Position numbers and translations under genes: made by a program. A stretch of 64,000 nucleotides of DNA from Paraburkholderia youngii (GTDB lineage: Bacteria; Pseudomonadota; Gammaproteobacteria; Burkholderiales; Burkholderiaceae), in contig NZ_JAALDK010000001.1 of the NCBI RefSeq assembly GCF_013366925.1, positions 3,217,165 to 3,281,164 on the forward strand, written 5' to 3'. Below are positions 1 to 7,960 of the stretch, in pieces (positions within the stretch are counted from its first letter, which is position 1; the number at the start of each line of letters is the position of its first letter). The notes under the pieces are model-generated. The model was not told where the DNA came from. It saw only the letters and a list, made by a program, of their open reading frames with translations, and ran no database searches.

Positions 1-700
1 CCACGCGGCTGCTGGTGCACTGCTCGAACACGAACTCGCCGAGCGCGTGAAACGGCGCATTGAGCGGCACCGCATCGAATCGCATCTGGATCCGACCAAG
101 ACGCTCGATACCTTCAACTTCAGCATGGTGCCGATGGTCTCGAAGGCGCACGTCATGGCGCTGGCCAGCGGCGATTCGTGGCTGGAGAAAGGGGCCACGA
201 TCCTGTTATTCGGGCCGCCCGGCGGCGGCAAGACACATCTCGGTTCCGCCATCGGCCACGCTCTGATCGACGCCGGTTACCGGGTGCTGTTCACGCGCAC
301 CAGCGAATTCGTGCAGAAGCTACAGGTTGCACGCCAGAGCCTGCAGTTGCCGTCGATGCTCGCGAAGTTCGATCATTTCGATCTGATCATCCTCGACGAC
401 CTCTCATACGTCCGTAAGGATCAGGCCGAAACCAGCGTGCTGTTCGAGCTGATCGCTGAAAGATATGAGCGGCGCAGCCTTCTGATCACAGCCAACCAGC
501 CGTTCTCCGGCTGGAATGACGTCTTCCCCGACCCGGCCATGACCGTGGCCGCCATCGATCGCCTGGTTCATCACTCGACGATCTTCGAACTGAACGTCGA
601 AAGCTACCGGCGTCGGAACGCCACCGACAACAAGGCAGCACGGCGGCGTCAATTACCGGATCCCGAGCCACAAGGAGCGACAACTATGACCTCTTGAACA
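1..700 (+). mobile_element. Right-hand part of an IS21-family insertion sequence
   Basis: The only gene visible here is an IstB-type ATPase, which occurs as the second gene of IS21-family elements, downstream of the IstA transposase. The transposase and left end lie outside the window. I could not identify the terminal inverted repeat with confidence; the element probably ends somewhere in the 190 bases after the gene, before the Crp/Fnr gene. The right limit given is therefore only the end of the gene. Confidence 0.6.
2..697 (+). CDS. istB: IstB-like ATP-binding transposition helper (5' end outside window)
   Basis: AAA+ ATPase that assists the IS21-type transposase in target capture. The reading frame is open to the left edge (residues AGALLEHELAERVKRR precede the first internal GTG at 47), so the true start lies outside and the visible part is 231 residues. 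A Walker A motif GPPGGGKTHL and a Walker B region LIILDDLSY are present, followed by a sensor-like stretch LLITANQPFSGW and the IstB-typical VAAIDRLVHHSTIFEL segment near the C terminus. IstB proteins are usually about 250 residues, so only a short N-terminal piece is missing. The C-terminal tail (ATDNKAARRRQLPDPEPQ) is a typical basic end. The copy looks intact in the visible part. Confidence 0.9.
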   Translation, partial: HAAAGALLEHELAERVKRRIERHRIESHLDPTKTLDTFNFSMVPMVSKAHVMALASGDSWLEKGATILLFGPPGGGKTHLGSAIGHALIDAGYRVLFTRTSEFVQKLQVARQSLQLPSMLAKFDHFDLIILDDLSYVRKDQAETSVLFELIAERYERRSLLITANQPFSGWNDVFPDPAMTVAAIDRLVHHSTIFELNVESYRRRNATDNKAARRRQLPDPEPQGATTMTS

Positions 701-891
701 GCGACGATTACCCCCGCTGACCGGACAAGATAATTGTCGTTCGGCCGGACTTCATGCTTGACGCTCTACACTCTCCAAAGCGACGAGACGCCACGCCGAG
801 CACGCCGCGGCCGCCGCGCCACCGACAAGGCGCAATTTGCTTTGCAGTGACTCAAAAACCGGTAGGAATCTCTGCGCGACCCTGAGTCGCT

Positions 892-1560
892 TCAACTTGG
901 CGCCCGGCCGATTGCGAGGTGGTGCAACGCGACACGATCCCGAATGCGGATCGCCTTGCCTTCCCGTTCGACAATCCCACGTTTGTCGAGCGACGTGATC
1001 ACACGCGACACCGTCTCGCGGCTCACACCCGCCATGGCCGCAATCGTGACCTGACTGGGCAGTTCGACAAGCGGTGAATCGAAAGCCTGACTCTGGTTGA
1101 TGGCCGCCTCGATCACGGCGGTCACACGCGCATCCGCACGCGGCTGGCTTCGCGAGCTGCGCGCCACGAGTAGGGTTTTGGCGCGACTCGCGATCAGGTT
1201 ATTCAGCGAGCGCGCCACGTCCGGGTCGCTGAGAAGCCGGCGGGCGTGCGCCCGGTCGAGCAGACCGACGGTACTGCGCTTCGTAGCAATGATATTGCCC
1301 AAGGTCGGCGCGCAGTTGAGGATCGAAATCTCGCCCGTACACTCGTCGGGATTGACAACGTAGAACGGGAGCTCGACACCATCCTCGGAGTATGTCGACA
1401 CACGGAGCTGTCCTTCTACGAGGAAGATGAGCGGCGACTCTGTGGCCCCCTGATAGCAAATGTGATCGCCTTCGTTGACGTGTACAACCTTGGTGAGCCT
1501 GGTCGTGTTGCCGACTATTTCGCTTCGTGCCTCGCGAAGCAGAACTTGTTTTCTCAACAT
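892..1560 (-). CDS. Crp/Fnr-family transcriptional regulator
   Basis: 222-residue regulator with an N-terminal cyclic-nucleotide-binding-like beta-roll (about residues 25-130) and a C-terminal winged helix (about 150-215). The recognition helix reads VSRETVSRVI (residues 179-188); E182, S185 and R186 match the E-x2-S-R residues with which FNR reads TTGA half-sites. The N terminus has no FNR-like cysteine cluster, so direct oxygen sensing by an N-terminal [4Fe-4S] centre is unlikely; three scattered cysteines (C35, C74, C82) remain. No clear ribosome site precedes the ATG at 1560, so the start is less certain. It sits downstream of a Rieske gene on the same strand, but a terminator lies between them, so it is probably transcribed alone. 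Ligand unknown. Confidence 0.85.
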   Translation of the reverse strand: MLRKQVLLREARSEIVGNTTRLTKVVHVNEGDHICYQGATESPLIFLVEGQLRVSTYSEDGVELPFYVVNPDECTGEISILNCAPTLGNIIATKRSTVGLLDRAHARRLLSDPDVARSLNNLIASRAKTLLVARSSRSQPRADARVTAVIEAAINQSQAFDSPLVELPSQVTIAAMAGVSRETVSRVITSLDKRGIVEREGKAIRIRDRVALHHLAIGRAPS

Positions 1561-1757
1561 TATTTGAATTACGTATGTTGGCCTACTGAGATAGAGCAGA
1601 TAACTCGGCGCGGAGGATACCGGTAACTAGATGTAACGTAAAGTAAAAGGAAGTAATGAGGGCTCTGGGTAAGGCGCATATGAAAAAATTGCTTGGTGTT
1701 TTTCTGAGCGGCGCTGCGCCGCTTTTATGCGTACCGCATGAACCCGTGAGGAGCTTC

Positions 1758-1783
1758 CTTTAAAAACGTGTCCAGACGGACAC
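1758..1783 (-). terminator. Rho-independent terminator of the Rieske gene
   Basis: On the minus strand a stem GTGTCC / GGACAC with a 4-base loop is followed by GTTTTTAAAG. It lies 20 bases past the stop of the Rieske gene and upstream of the Crp/Fnr gene, separating the two transcription units. Confidence 0.7.
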
Positions 1784-1802
1784 CATTAGCGAGATTGGCA
1801 GG

Positions 1803-3566
1803 TCAATGCAGTTCGCTTCCCAGCATCAGCCGCCGGGCGATGTCGGCCGTCTGCAGCATTCCACGTTCAGTCGGTGAATGGGCCGCGAGATAGCGGACGA
1901 CTGCAATGAGAATGTGCCGTCCTTCGGCAGTATTGCCCCATGTAGCAAACTGCCGAACGCCTGCCTCCAGCATCTGATACGCATGAAAGCCGGCATCTTC
2001 ACGCAACACGGCAAGCGCAAGTGTGGCGATGAGCGCCTGCGGCGGATGACCGAGCGTAAGGTGGCGCGCCACCAACTTCGCCGCAAGATCAACCTGACGC
2101 TGCCGATCGAAAGCGTCGAGCAAGGCCGTTCGGATCGACCCCTCATCGGCAGGAAGGTCGTCGAGCGGATCATCGTCCTCGCCCGGGATGCGGGCGGGCG
2201 GAACGTTCAGATATCTCGCCAGGTAGAGCGCCATGGCTCCGTGCAGTACGCCGCGAACGCCGATGACTCGAGTGTCGAAGCTTGCGTCCCCGACACGCCT
2301 GAGAATCTGATGGAGTGCGTTGGCATGGGTAAACACATGATGCGCGGTCTCCCAGTCGGAGTACTCGTTGGCATTGCCGAAGCGGGCCACGCGCAACGCC
2401 GCTCCGTAAGCGAGGGCTTGTCCCAGGTCGGCAGACGCAGCGCCTGCGTGGATCGCCTCCTTCAGCGAGTCAATGATTCTCGCTGGATCGTCTGAAAGCA
2501 GTTCCAAGGCAAGCGCCGCGTGATCCGACCAGCCTTGCACGCTGCGCCCGGCAGCGAAGAGGTTCGAGATCTGGCTGGCCGCTTCGTCGCACATCGCGAC
2601 GAGATCGAGGGGCTGGCGCCACGCGGTCGATTCCTCGGCACCCCGGGCGCTCACCAACTGGGCGATGACAGTGGGCAGCACAGCTGACGCGTGCTCCCAG
2701 CCGATCAGATCGAGGCATTCAAACGCCTTGTTGATGAAGTCGAGCAAATGCCCGGAGTCCGCGAAGGCCCGCTCCGTCCCGGCGGACAGCAACGCATCCG
2801 CGAGCACGGCGGGTGCGAGACCGGAGGCAATCGCAGTCAACAGCGTGCGCTCGGCCGCCTCGCGGTGGCGCACGTTTGTCCACAGGCGCAGCCAACGATC
2901 GAGCGTGGCGGGCTCCGGCCGGCTCGCAAGCGGCGTACGTTCGCGCCGCGGCGCCTCGCCGTTGCAGTCCGCCGCTACACGGCGCGCGCCGTGGAACAGG
3001 GCGAGATAGGTTTCGTCTGCGGGCAGGACGGACAACAGGTTGCTGAGTGCTGTGAGTACCGTGAGACCAACGCCCCAGCCGTCACGGTTTTGCGCTCCGA
3101 ACAGCGCGACCTGCCGCACGATATCGACCCTTGGCACATCGGCGGCGAGCTGGCCATGCACGGCTTTGGCGATGACAAGTCCAAGGTCATGTGTGAGGCC
3201 ATCCGCAAGCCGTTGACGCCAGTGCGCGGCAGCATCGGGATGATCCGACCTGGTTGCGACCCAGACGTCGCCATCGCGTATTTGGACCGCGTAGCTGGGG
3301 ACATCATCTGCCCAAAGGTCGAACGTGCAGCCGCTTTCCAGATCGAAGCGGGCATGATGCCAGTGACAGGTCAGGATGCCGTCTTCGACAGTGCCTCGCT
3401 CGAGCGGGAATCCCATGTGCGGGCATCGATTATCAACGGCAAAGACACGCTCGCGGTCGCAGATGACGACGATCGGACCATGTCTTCCCTGGACAATGCA
3501 CCGGCCTTTCGCTCGCAGTTCTTCGAGGCTTCCAGCGAGCACGAATTCTTCGTCCCGGGGATCCAT
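1803..3566 (-). CDS. Rieske [2Fe-2S] protein with a long helical C-terminal region
   Basis: 587 residues. The first 105 form a Rieske domain: the cluster ligands are CPHMGF (C-x-H) and CHWHHARF (C-x2-H), spaced as in bacterial Rieske ferredoxins and dioxygenase N-domains. The remaining 480 residues carry no ring-hydroxylase catalytic motif that I recognise. They appear to be almost entirely alpha-helical, with scattered histidines (for example HHVFTHANALHQILRR and RGVLHGAMALYLARYL). This is much longer than a ferredoxin and unlike an oxygenase alpha subunit. No signal peptide. The gene is divergent from ku across 310 bases and ends in its own terminator. Likely an electron-transfer or oxidoreductase role, but the substrate cannot be inferred. 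Confidence 0.8.
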   Translation of the reverse strand: MDPRDEEFVLAGSLEELRAKGRCIVQGRHGPIVVICDRERVFAVDNRCPHMGFPLERGTVEDGILTCHWHHARFDLESGCTFDLWADDVPSYAVQIRDGDVWVATRSDHPDAAAHWRQRLADGLTHDLGLVIAKAVHGQLAADVPRVDIVRQVALFGAQNRDGWGVGLTVLTALSNLLSVLPADETYLALFHGARRVAADCNGEAPRRERTPLASRPEPATLDRWLRLWTNVRHREAAERTLLTAIASGLAPAVLADALLSAGTERAFADSGHLLDFINKAFECLDLIGWEHASAVLPTVIAQLVSARGAEESTAWRQPLDLVAMCDEAASQISNLFAAGRSVQGWSDHAALALELLSDDPARIIDSLKEAIHAGAASADLGQALAYGAALRVARFGNANEYSDWETAHHVFTHANALHQILRRVGDASFDTRVIGVRGVLHGAMALYLARYLNVPPARIPGEDDDPLDDLPADEGSIRTALLDAFDRQRQVDLAAKLVARHLTLGHPPQALIATLALAVLREDAGFHAYQMLEAGVRQFATWGNTAEGRHILIAVVRYLAAHSPTERGMLQTADIARRLMLGSELH

Positions 3567-3876
3567 GTGCGAGCCTCCCGCGTTAGTCCTACAGGCGTTT
3601 CAGATGCGACCGCTTCCCCCAAACATAAGCATACTCCCCGGACAAAATGCCAAAGGCGCGGGCAGCGGGCCGGAACACTCCGCCAACGTGAGGGTGCCCG
3701 GCGTCTAAGCCCAGGACACTGCACCCAGATCTATACCGACAGGCACAACCTATGCTTTGCGATCTCACCCGGCGCTAGCGCCTTAAAACGCCGTAGAATT
3801 CCCCAAGCACAGTTCGCCTTCGTGCGATCCAACCGAGTTTCTGCGACCAGCTGTCGCCGGTTATCGGGAGAAAGTC
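3567..3876. other. Intergenic region between divergent Rieske and ku genes
   Basis: 310 bases that must hold both divergent promoters. A short AT-richer part lies around 3770-3800. I see no convincing operator or RNA gene. The start of ku is preceded by GGGAG. Confidence 0.5.
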
Positions 3877-4806
3877 ATGGCTGCGCGTTCAATTGCGTCT
3901 CTGACGCTTTCCTTCGGTCTGGTATCCATTCCGGTCAAGCTCTACTCGGCGACCGACAGTGCTTCAGGCGTGGGATTCCATCTCCTGACGCCTGACGGCG
4001 GGCGGGTCAAACAGCAGTACATCTCCGAGGCGACAGGCGAGGTCGTGGCGCGAGCCGACATGAAGAAAGGCTATGAGTTTGAGAAAGGCCAGTTCGTCGT
4101 TTTCACGCCAGATGAACTGAAAGCGCTCGAGGAAGGCGCAACGCATGTCGTTGAGATTGTCTCCTTCGTGCCGGAGAAATCAGTCGACCCGCTGTATTAC
4201 GACAAGGCTTATTTCATCGCGCCAGACAAGCGCGGCGGCAAACCATACAGTCTGCTTCAGCAGGCGATGCGCGAAAGCGAACGGTGTGCGCTCGCAAAAT
4301 GGTCATACAAAGGGAAGACGCGCATCGTCCAGATTCGCTCAGCCGAAGATGGCATGGTGTTTCAGCAACTGTTGTTCGCGGACGAGGTCCGCTCGCTGAG
4401 CGAATTGCACATCGAGCATGTTGCAGTGACGGGCACCGAGCTGCAGCTCGCGCTGCAAATAATCGACCAGGTTTCCGAAGATTCGTATGACCCAACGGCA
4501 TACGAAGATGAGGAGAAGAAGCGGATTCTGGCAGCGATCGACCAGAAAATCGCCGGCAAGCAGATCGTGTCTCCGGCCGAACCGGGCATGGAGTCGGGCG
4601 CCGAAGTGATTGACCTGATGGAAGCCCTTCGTGCGAGCCTTGGCCGCAACAAGACCAAACAGGCCGCGTCCGCAAAAGCCGCGCCCGTAAAAAAGGCGCC
4701 CGCAGCCGCTTCCGATGAGCTCGCATCCAAACCGAGGCGACCGGCGAAGAGGGCGCCCGCCAAGGTTGAAGAAGCGGCTCCGGCCAAGGTCCGGGCGCGC
4801 AAGTGA
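3877..4806 (+). CDS. ku: Ku homodimer, non-homologous end-joining protein
   Basis: 309-residue bacterial Ku that binds double-strand DNA ends and recruits the ligase LigD. The opening MAARSIASLTLSFGLVSIPV is the classic start of the Ku beta-barrel; further family segments include DPLYYDKAYFIAPDK, ALAKWSYKGK and MVFQQLLFADEVR. After about residue 255 comes a lysine/alanine/proline-rich tail of some 55 residues, as in Ku proteins with a basic DNA-binding extension. GGGAG precedes the ATG. The stop overlaps the start of the next gene by 4 bases (GTGA). No ligD lies in the window, so the partner ligase must be elsewhere. Confidence 0.95.
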   Translation: MAARSIASLTLSFGLVSIPVKLYSATDSASGVGFHLLTPDGGRVKQQYISEATGEVVARADMKKGYEFEKGQFVVFTPDELKALEEGATHVVEIVSFVPEKSVDPLYYDKAYFIAPDKRGGKPYSLLQQAMRESERCALAKWSYKGKTRIVQIRSAEDGMVFQQLLFADEVRSLSELHIEHVAVTGTELQLALQIIDQVSEDSYDPTAYEDEEKKRILAAIDQKIAGKQIVSPAEPGMESGAEVIDLMEALRASLGRNKTKQAASAKAAPVKKAPAAASDELASKPRRPAKRAPAKVEEAAPAKVRARK

Positions 4807-5645
4807 AAAGGCGCAATGCCTCGCACGACTACTCGTTGCGCAGTCTCCAGTCGCTGCTGGGTGTCTCACGACGAGTGCTGTCAGGCCTGATAGACGCTGG
4901 ATTCGTGCAACCGTCACGTGGTCGTCGTAACGAGCTCCGGTTCACGTTCCGCGACGTCGTGTTGTTGCGCACAGCTTTCCAGCTTCAGTCGGCCAAAATC
5001 GCGTCACGCAAAATTCTGCGAGCGCTTGCGCGGCTCAAAGCGGAATTGCCTGAAGAGCTTCCACTGACCGGCATCCGCATTACGGCTGTCGGTGACTCGG
5101 TGGTCGTCAAGACAGGTGAATCACAATGGGATGCGACCTCGGGCCAGCTCCTGCTCGATCTGGAAGTGGCGCCTGTCAAGGGCGAAGTCGCGTTCCTCGA
5201 CGCTGCGCCCCGGAACATCGTTGGCCGCGAAAAGCAAACCGAGGAGTGGTTCGCTCTTGCGGAGGAACTTACCGATAGCGACGTCATCGGTGCTGAGCAG
5301 GCCTATAAAAAGGTGCTCGAGTTATCGCCGACCCCGCACTACGACGCTTATAACAACCTGGGCGTCCTGCTTTGCGAGGTCGGAATGAAGTACGACGAGG
5401 CATTGTCCGTCTTTGACCAGGCACTCGAGCATTTTCCGCAGGACGCTCTGTTGCACTTCAATCGCGCGGTCGCTCTGGAAGAACTGGAGCGCTACGACGC
5501 AGCGGTGCAAGCCTATGAACGATGCATCGAGCTCAACCCCACTCATGCCGACGCTCACTTCAATATTGCACGCCTGAGCGAAATCCGAGGCGACAAGCAG
5601 GGACTTCTGAGGCACCTGAGTGCGTATCGCCGTCTCAGCAGGTGA
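4803..5645 (+). CDS. MerR-type HTH and tetratricopeptide-repeat protein coupled to ku
   Basis: 280 residues starting at GTG inside the ku stop (GTGA), so translation is probably coupled. Residues about 10-80 (YSLRSLQSLLGVSRRVLSGLI then FRDVVLLRTAFQL) resemble a MerR-like winged helix. A middle part of beta character follows. From about residue 150 there are three or more TPR units (YDAYNNLGVLLCEVG, ALLHFNRAVALEELERYDAA, THADAHFNIARLSEIRGDK). A DNA-binding module plus protein-interaction repeats next to Ku suggests an accessory or regulator of end joining, but no function is established from sequence. It could also regulate something unrelated. Confidence 0.85.
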   Translation: MKRRNASHDYSLRSLQSLLGVSRRVLSGLIDAGFVQPSRGRRNELRFTFRDVVLLRTAFQLQSAKIASRKILRALARLKAELPEELPLTGIRITAVGDSVVVKTGESQWDATSGQLLLDLEVAPVKGEVAFLDAAPRNIVGREKQTEEWFALAEELTDSDVIGAEQAYKKVLELSPTPHYDAYNNLGVLLCEVGMKYDEALSVFDQALEHFPQDALLHFNRAVALEELERYDAAVQAYERCIELNPTHADAHFNIARLSEIRGDKQGLLRHLSAYRRLSR

Positions 5646-5673
5646 CGCGCACTCGACTGCTTTGCGGGGCAGG

Positions 5674-6819
5674 CTATCGAAAGCGAAGACTTTCGCGAGA
5701 AAGCTCGCTCACCGAGCTACATCCCATCAATTTCATGCCCCGCTCTAACTCCGTTCTCATCAATGCCAGCGCCCGCTCAACGCCAGCCTGCCCCGCAGCT
5801 GCCAGCGGGAACAAATAGTAACGTCCGACACCAACGGCTTTCGCCCCTAGAGCCAGAGCCTTCAGAACATGGGTTCCGCGTTGCACTCCTCCATCCATGA
5901 TGACGTCCAGCTTGTCGCCCACCGCATCTGCAACCTCCGCAAGCTGATCGAACGCGGCTCTCGACCCATCCAGCTGCCTGCCGCCATGATTGGACAGCAC
6001 GATGCCGGTACAGCCAATTGCGGCCGCACGCTTCGCGTCCTCGACAGACATCACGCCCTTGAGGCAAAACTGGCCATCCCAATCGCGGACCATCTCGGCC
6101 ACGTCGTCCCAATTCATCGAAGGGTCCAACATTTCCGTGAAGTAGCGGCCAATCGACATGGCACCGCCGCCAAAGTCGACGTGGGTCTCCAGTTGCGGCA
6201 TGGAAAAGCGCTCATGCGTGACGTAGTTCAGAACCCACTTGGGCTTCAGCGCGAATTGAAGCATCCCGCCCAAGGTGAGTTTGAAAGGGATGGTGAAGCC
6301 TGTTCGCAAGTCGCGCTCGCGGTTTCCACCAGTGATACTGTCGACCGTCAGCATCATCACATCGATGCCAGTATCTTTGGCACGTTGCATCATTGCACGG
6401 TTTAAACCGCGATCCTTATGGAAGTAGAACTGGTACACCTGCGGAGTCGGGAACGCTTTGCGCAACTCTTCCATGCTGACCGTGCCGAGCGAAGAAACGC
6501 CGAACATCGTTCCGTACTTCGACGCCGCAGCGGCCACTGCGCGTTCGCCTTCATGGTGAAAAAGGCGTTGCAGTGCGGTCGGGGAACAATACACAGGCAT
6601 CGCCAGCCGCTGGCCGAGCACTTGCACCGAGAGATCCACGTCACCAACTCCCCGCAACACATTGGGTACCAGGTCACATTGCTGGAAGCTCGCGGTGTTC
6701 CGGCGATAGGTCACTTCGTCGTCGGCGGCGCCATCGATGTAGTTAAAGATCGGGCCCGGCAGTCTGAGCCGTGCCAGTTCACGGAAGTCGTGAAAGTTAT
6801 GGCAATCGCTTATTTGCAT
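5674..6819 (-). CDS. lldD: FMN-dependent alpha-hydroxy-acid dehydrogenase (L-lactate dehydrogenase type)
   Basis: Flavoenzyme of the glycolate oxidase/lactate dehydrogenase family, 381 residues from the ATG at 6819. It oxidises a 2-hydroxy acid to a 2-keto acid, passing electrons to the quinone pool or oxygen. The active-site stretch SNHGGRQLDG is present (catalytic H278 and R281), as are the N-terminal FNYIDGAADDE and the FMN-binding TALQRLFHHEGE region. A longer frame from a TTG at 6876 would overlap the stop of the upstream stress-protein gene; the ATG starts at the point where family homology begins (MQISDCHNFHDF), although no strong ribosome site is visible. The C-terminal R(G)MKLMGCSSVSEL is typical. 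L-lactate is the likeliest substrate, but other short hydroxy acids are possible. Confidence 0.85.
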   Translation of the reverse strand: MQISDCHNFHDFRELARLRLPGPIFNYIDGAADDEVTYRRNTASFQQCDLVPNVLRGVGDVDLSVQVLGQRLAMPVYCSPTALQRLFHHEGERAVAAAASKYGTMFGVSSLGTVSMEELRKAFPTPQVYQFYFHKDRGLNRAMMQRAKDTGIDVMMLTVDSITGGNRERDLRTGFTIPFKLTLGGMLQFALKPKWVLNYVTHERFSMPQLETHVDFGGGAMSIGRYFTEMLDPSMNWDDVAEMVRDWDGQFCLKGVMSVEDAKRAAAIGCTGIVLSNHGGRQLDGSRAAFDQLAEVADAVGDKLDVIMDGGVQRGTHVLKALALGAKAVGVGRYYLFPLAAAGQAGVERALALMRTELERGMKLMGCSSVSELSRESLRFR

Positions 6820-6872
6820 ATTGCGAGGTAGTCGCCGATTTGGCCTCCTGGAAGACCAAACTTCAGGGACGG

Positions 6873-7325
6873 TCAATTCTCATGCCGCGTTTTTTTCATG
6901 GTCGCCGGATCGCGCACGATGGTGACCGCGCATGGCGCGTAGGCGAGCACCTGGCGGGCGACCGAGCCGATCAGCCAGCGATCGAACGGCGTATGTCCGC
7001 GATGTCCCACCACGAGATGGTCGATAGCATGCCGCTCCGCATACAGCACGATCTCTTTCGCCGGCGGCCCGACCACGAGATCGAACTCTATGGCCCCGTT
7101 CGAAGCGGCGAGCTTCGCCTTGACGTCGTCGAGGATCTCGTTGGCATGGCGCACTTCCAGTTCGATCAGATTTTTTCGCTCGACTTCGATCGCGCCCCAG
7201 TCCGGCGTGCGCGCGACGACGAGCACATGCAAGCGCGCGTCGAAACGCTTGGCCAGATCGACCGCGAAAGTCACGGCATATTGCGCGGATGCCGACCCGT
7301 CATAACCTACCAGCACGTTCTGCAT
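6873..7325 (-). CDS. Universal stress protein, UspA family
   Basis: 150-residue single-domain Usp. It opens with the family signature NVLVGYDGS and carries the ATP-binding motif G-x2-G-x9-G-S (G107, G110, G120, S121), so it is likely of the nucleotide-binding type. The ATG at 7325 is preceded by AGGAGC; an upstream in-frame ATG at 7379 would add 18 residues with no homology. Such proteins accumulate under starvation and low oxygen in Burkholderia. It lies just upstream of the hydroxy-acid dehydrogenase on the same strand, 53 bases apart, so the two may be co-transcribed. Confidence 0.9.
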   Translation of the reverse strand: MQNVLVGYDGSASAQYAVTFAVDLAKRFDARLHVLVVARTPDWGAIEVERKNLIELEVRHANEILDDVKAKLAASNGAIEFDLVVGPPAKEIVLYAERHAIDHLVVGHRGHTPFDRWLIGSVARQVLAYAPCAVTIVRDPATMKKTRHEN

Positions 7326-7506
7326 GATCTGCTCCTGTGCGGTTCCCACCGGGTCGCGACTTCGTCTGACGAAATCCATCGGGCCGTTTGCGTGAACCGC
7401 GAACTCTCCCCGACTTCGCGGCGTCGGCGCGAAAGCATGTGCGATCCACTCGCGAACCCGCGGCGTGGATCGTCACGCGGACGGCGTCGGCACCTGTGGT
7501 GTTGAA

Positions 7507-7692
7507 TCAGTTGTCGTCGCTTCTGGACGGGAGATGCTCGTGAGGCTCGGGCTCTGCCGCGTCGGCGTTAGGAAGCTCGTCTGGGGCCGGTTTTTGCGAA
7601 CCCTTCGGATCGGGATGGCCAGTCGTGCCGGCGGAAGATTGCGCGGGGTCGCGAGAGGTGCCGGTCGGCTCAGCGGATGGATTGGAGGTCAT
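7507..7692 (-). CDS. Small hydrophilic protein, unknown function
   Basis: 61 residues, very rich in Ser, Pro, Asp and Glu, with no hydrophobic segment; predicted disordered. The ATG at 7692 has a good ribosome site (AGGAG, 7 bases upstream), which is the main reason for calling it. Composition resembles the small disordered stress proteins common in Burkholderia. It stands alone between the stress-protein gene and the transporter cluster. Confidence 0.6.
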   Translation of the reverse strand: MTSNPSAEPTGTSRDPAQSSAGTTGHPDPKGSQKPAPDELPNADAAEPEPHEHLPSRSDDN

Positions 7693-7903
7693 GATGTGCT
7701 CCTGCGCTGATGAATGCAGCTTTTATCATCATAGTCCCCTGGCCAGTTTGAGTGATAGACGCCGTGACGCCCGCGCTGTCACGCCGCCGGCACTTTCTAG
7801 CCACGGTCGGGCGATTCTTGAACTAGACTTTAAATCTTGCTGAATTGCATAGACAGTTTCAATGTAAGTTGATGCGGCGATCGATAAGCAAAAGGAAGGT
7901 TTT

Positions 7904-7960
7904 ATGGCTATCGTCGTACACAACATCACTGTGGGTCCTTCGAGCTGGGGCGTAGCGTGA
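7904..7960 (+). CDS. 18-residue leader ORF overlapping the ABC transporter start
   Basis: The codons for MAIVVHNITVGPSSWGVA follow a strong ribosome site (AAAGGAAGG, 5 bases before ATG) and end in a TGA that overlaps the GTG start of the ATPase gene (GTGA). The good translation signals and coupling suggest it is read. The GPSSWGV end looks like the N terminus of IolE-type sugar isomerase/epimerase barrels, which are often encoded with such transporters, so this may be the remaining stub of a deleted enzyme gene. That resemblance is an inference from seven residues. Confidence 0.5.
   Translation: MAIVVHNITVGPSSWGVA

Noticed and set aside
1680..1763. 27-codon frame starting MKKLLGVFLSG, like a signal peptide
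   Set aside because: Poor ribosome site and its end overlaps the terminator of the Rieske gene on the other strand; more likely chance.
7871..7887. TTGATGCGGCGATCGAT near the ABC transporter start, FNR-like at first sight
   Set aside because: The second half-site does not match TCAA at the right spacing.
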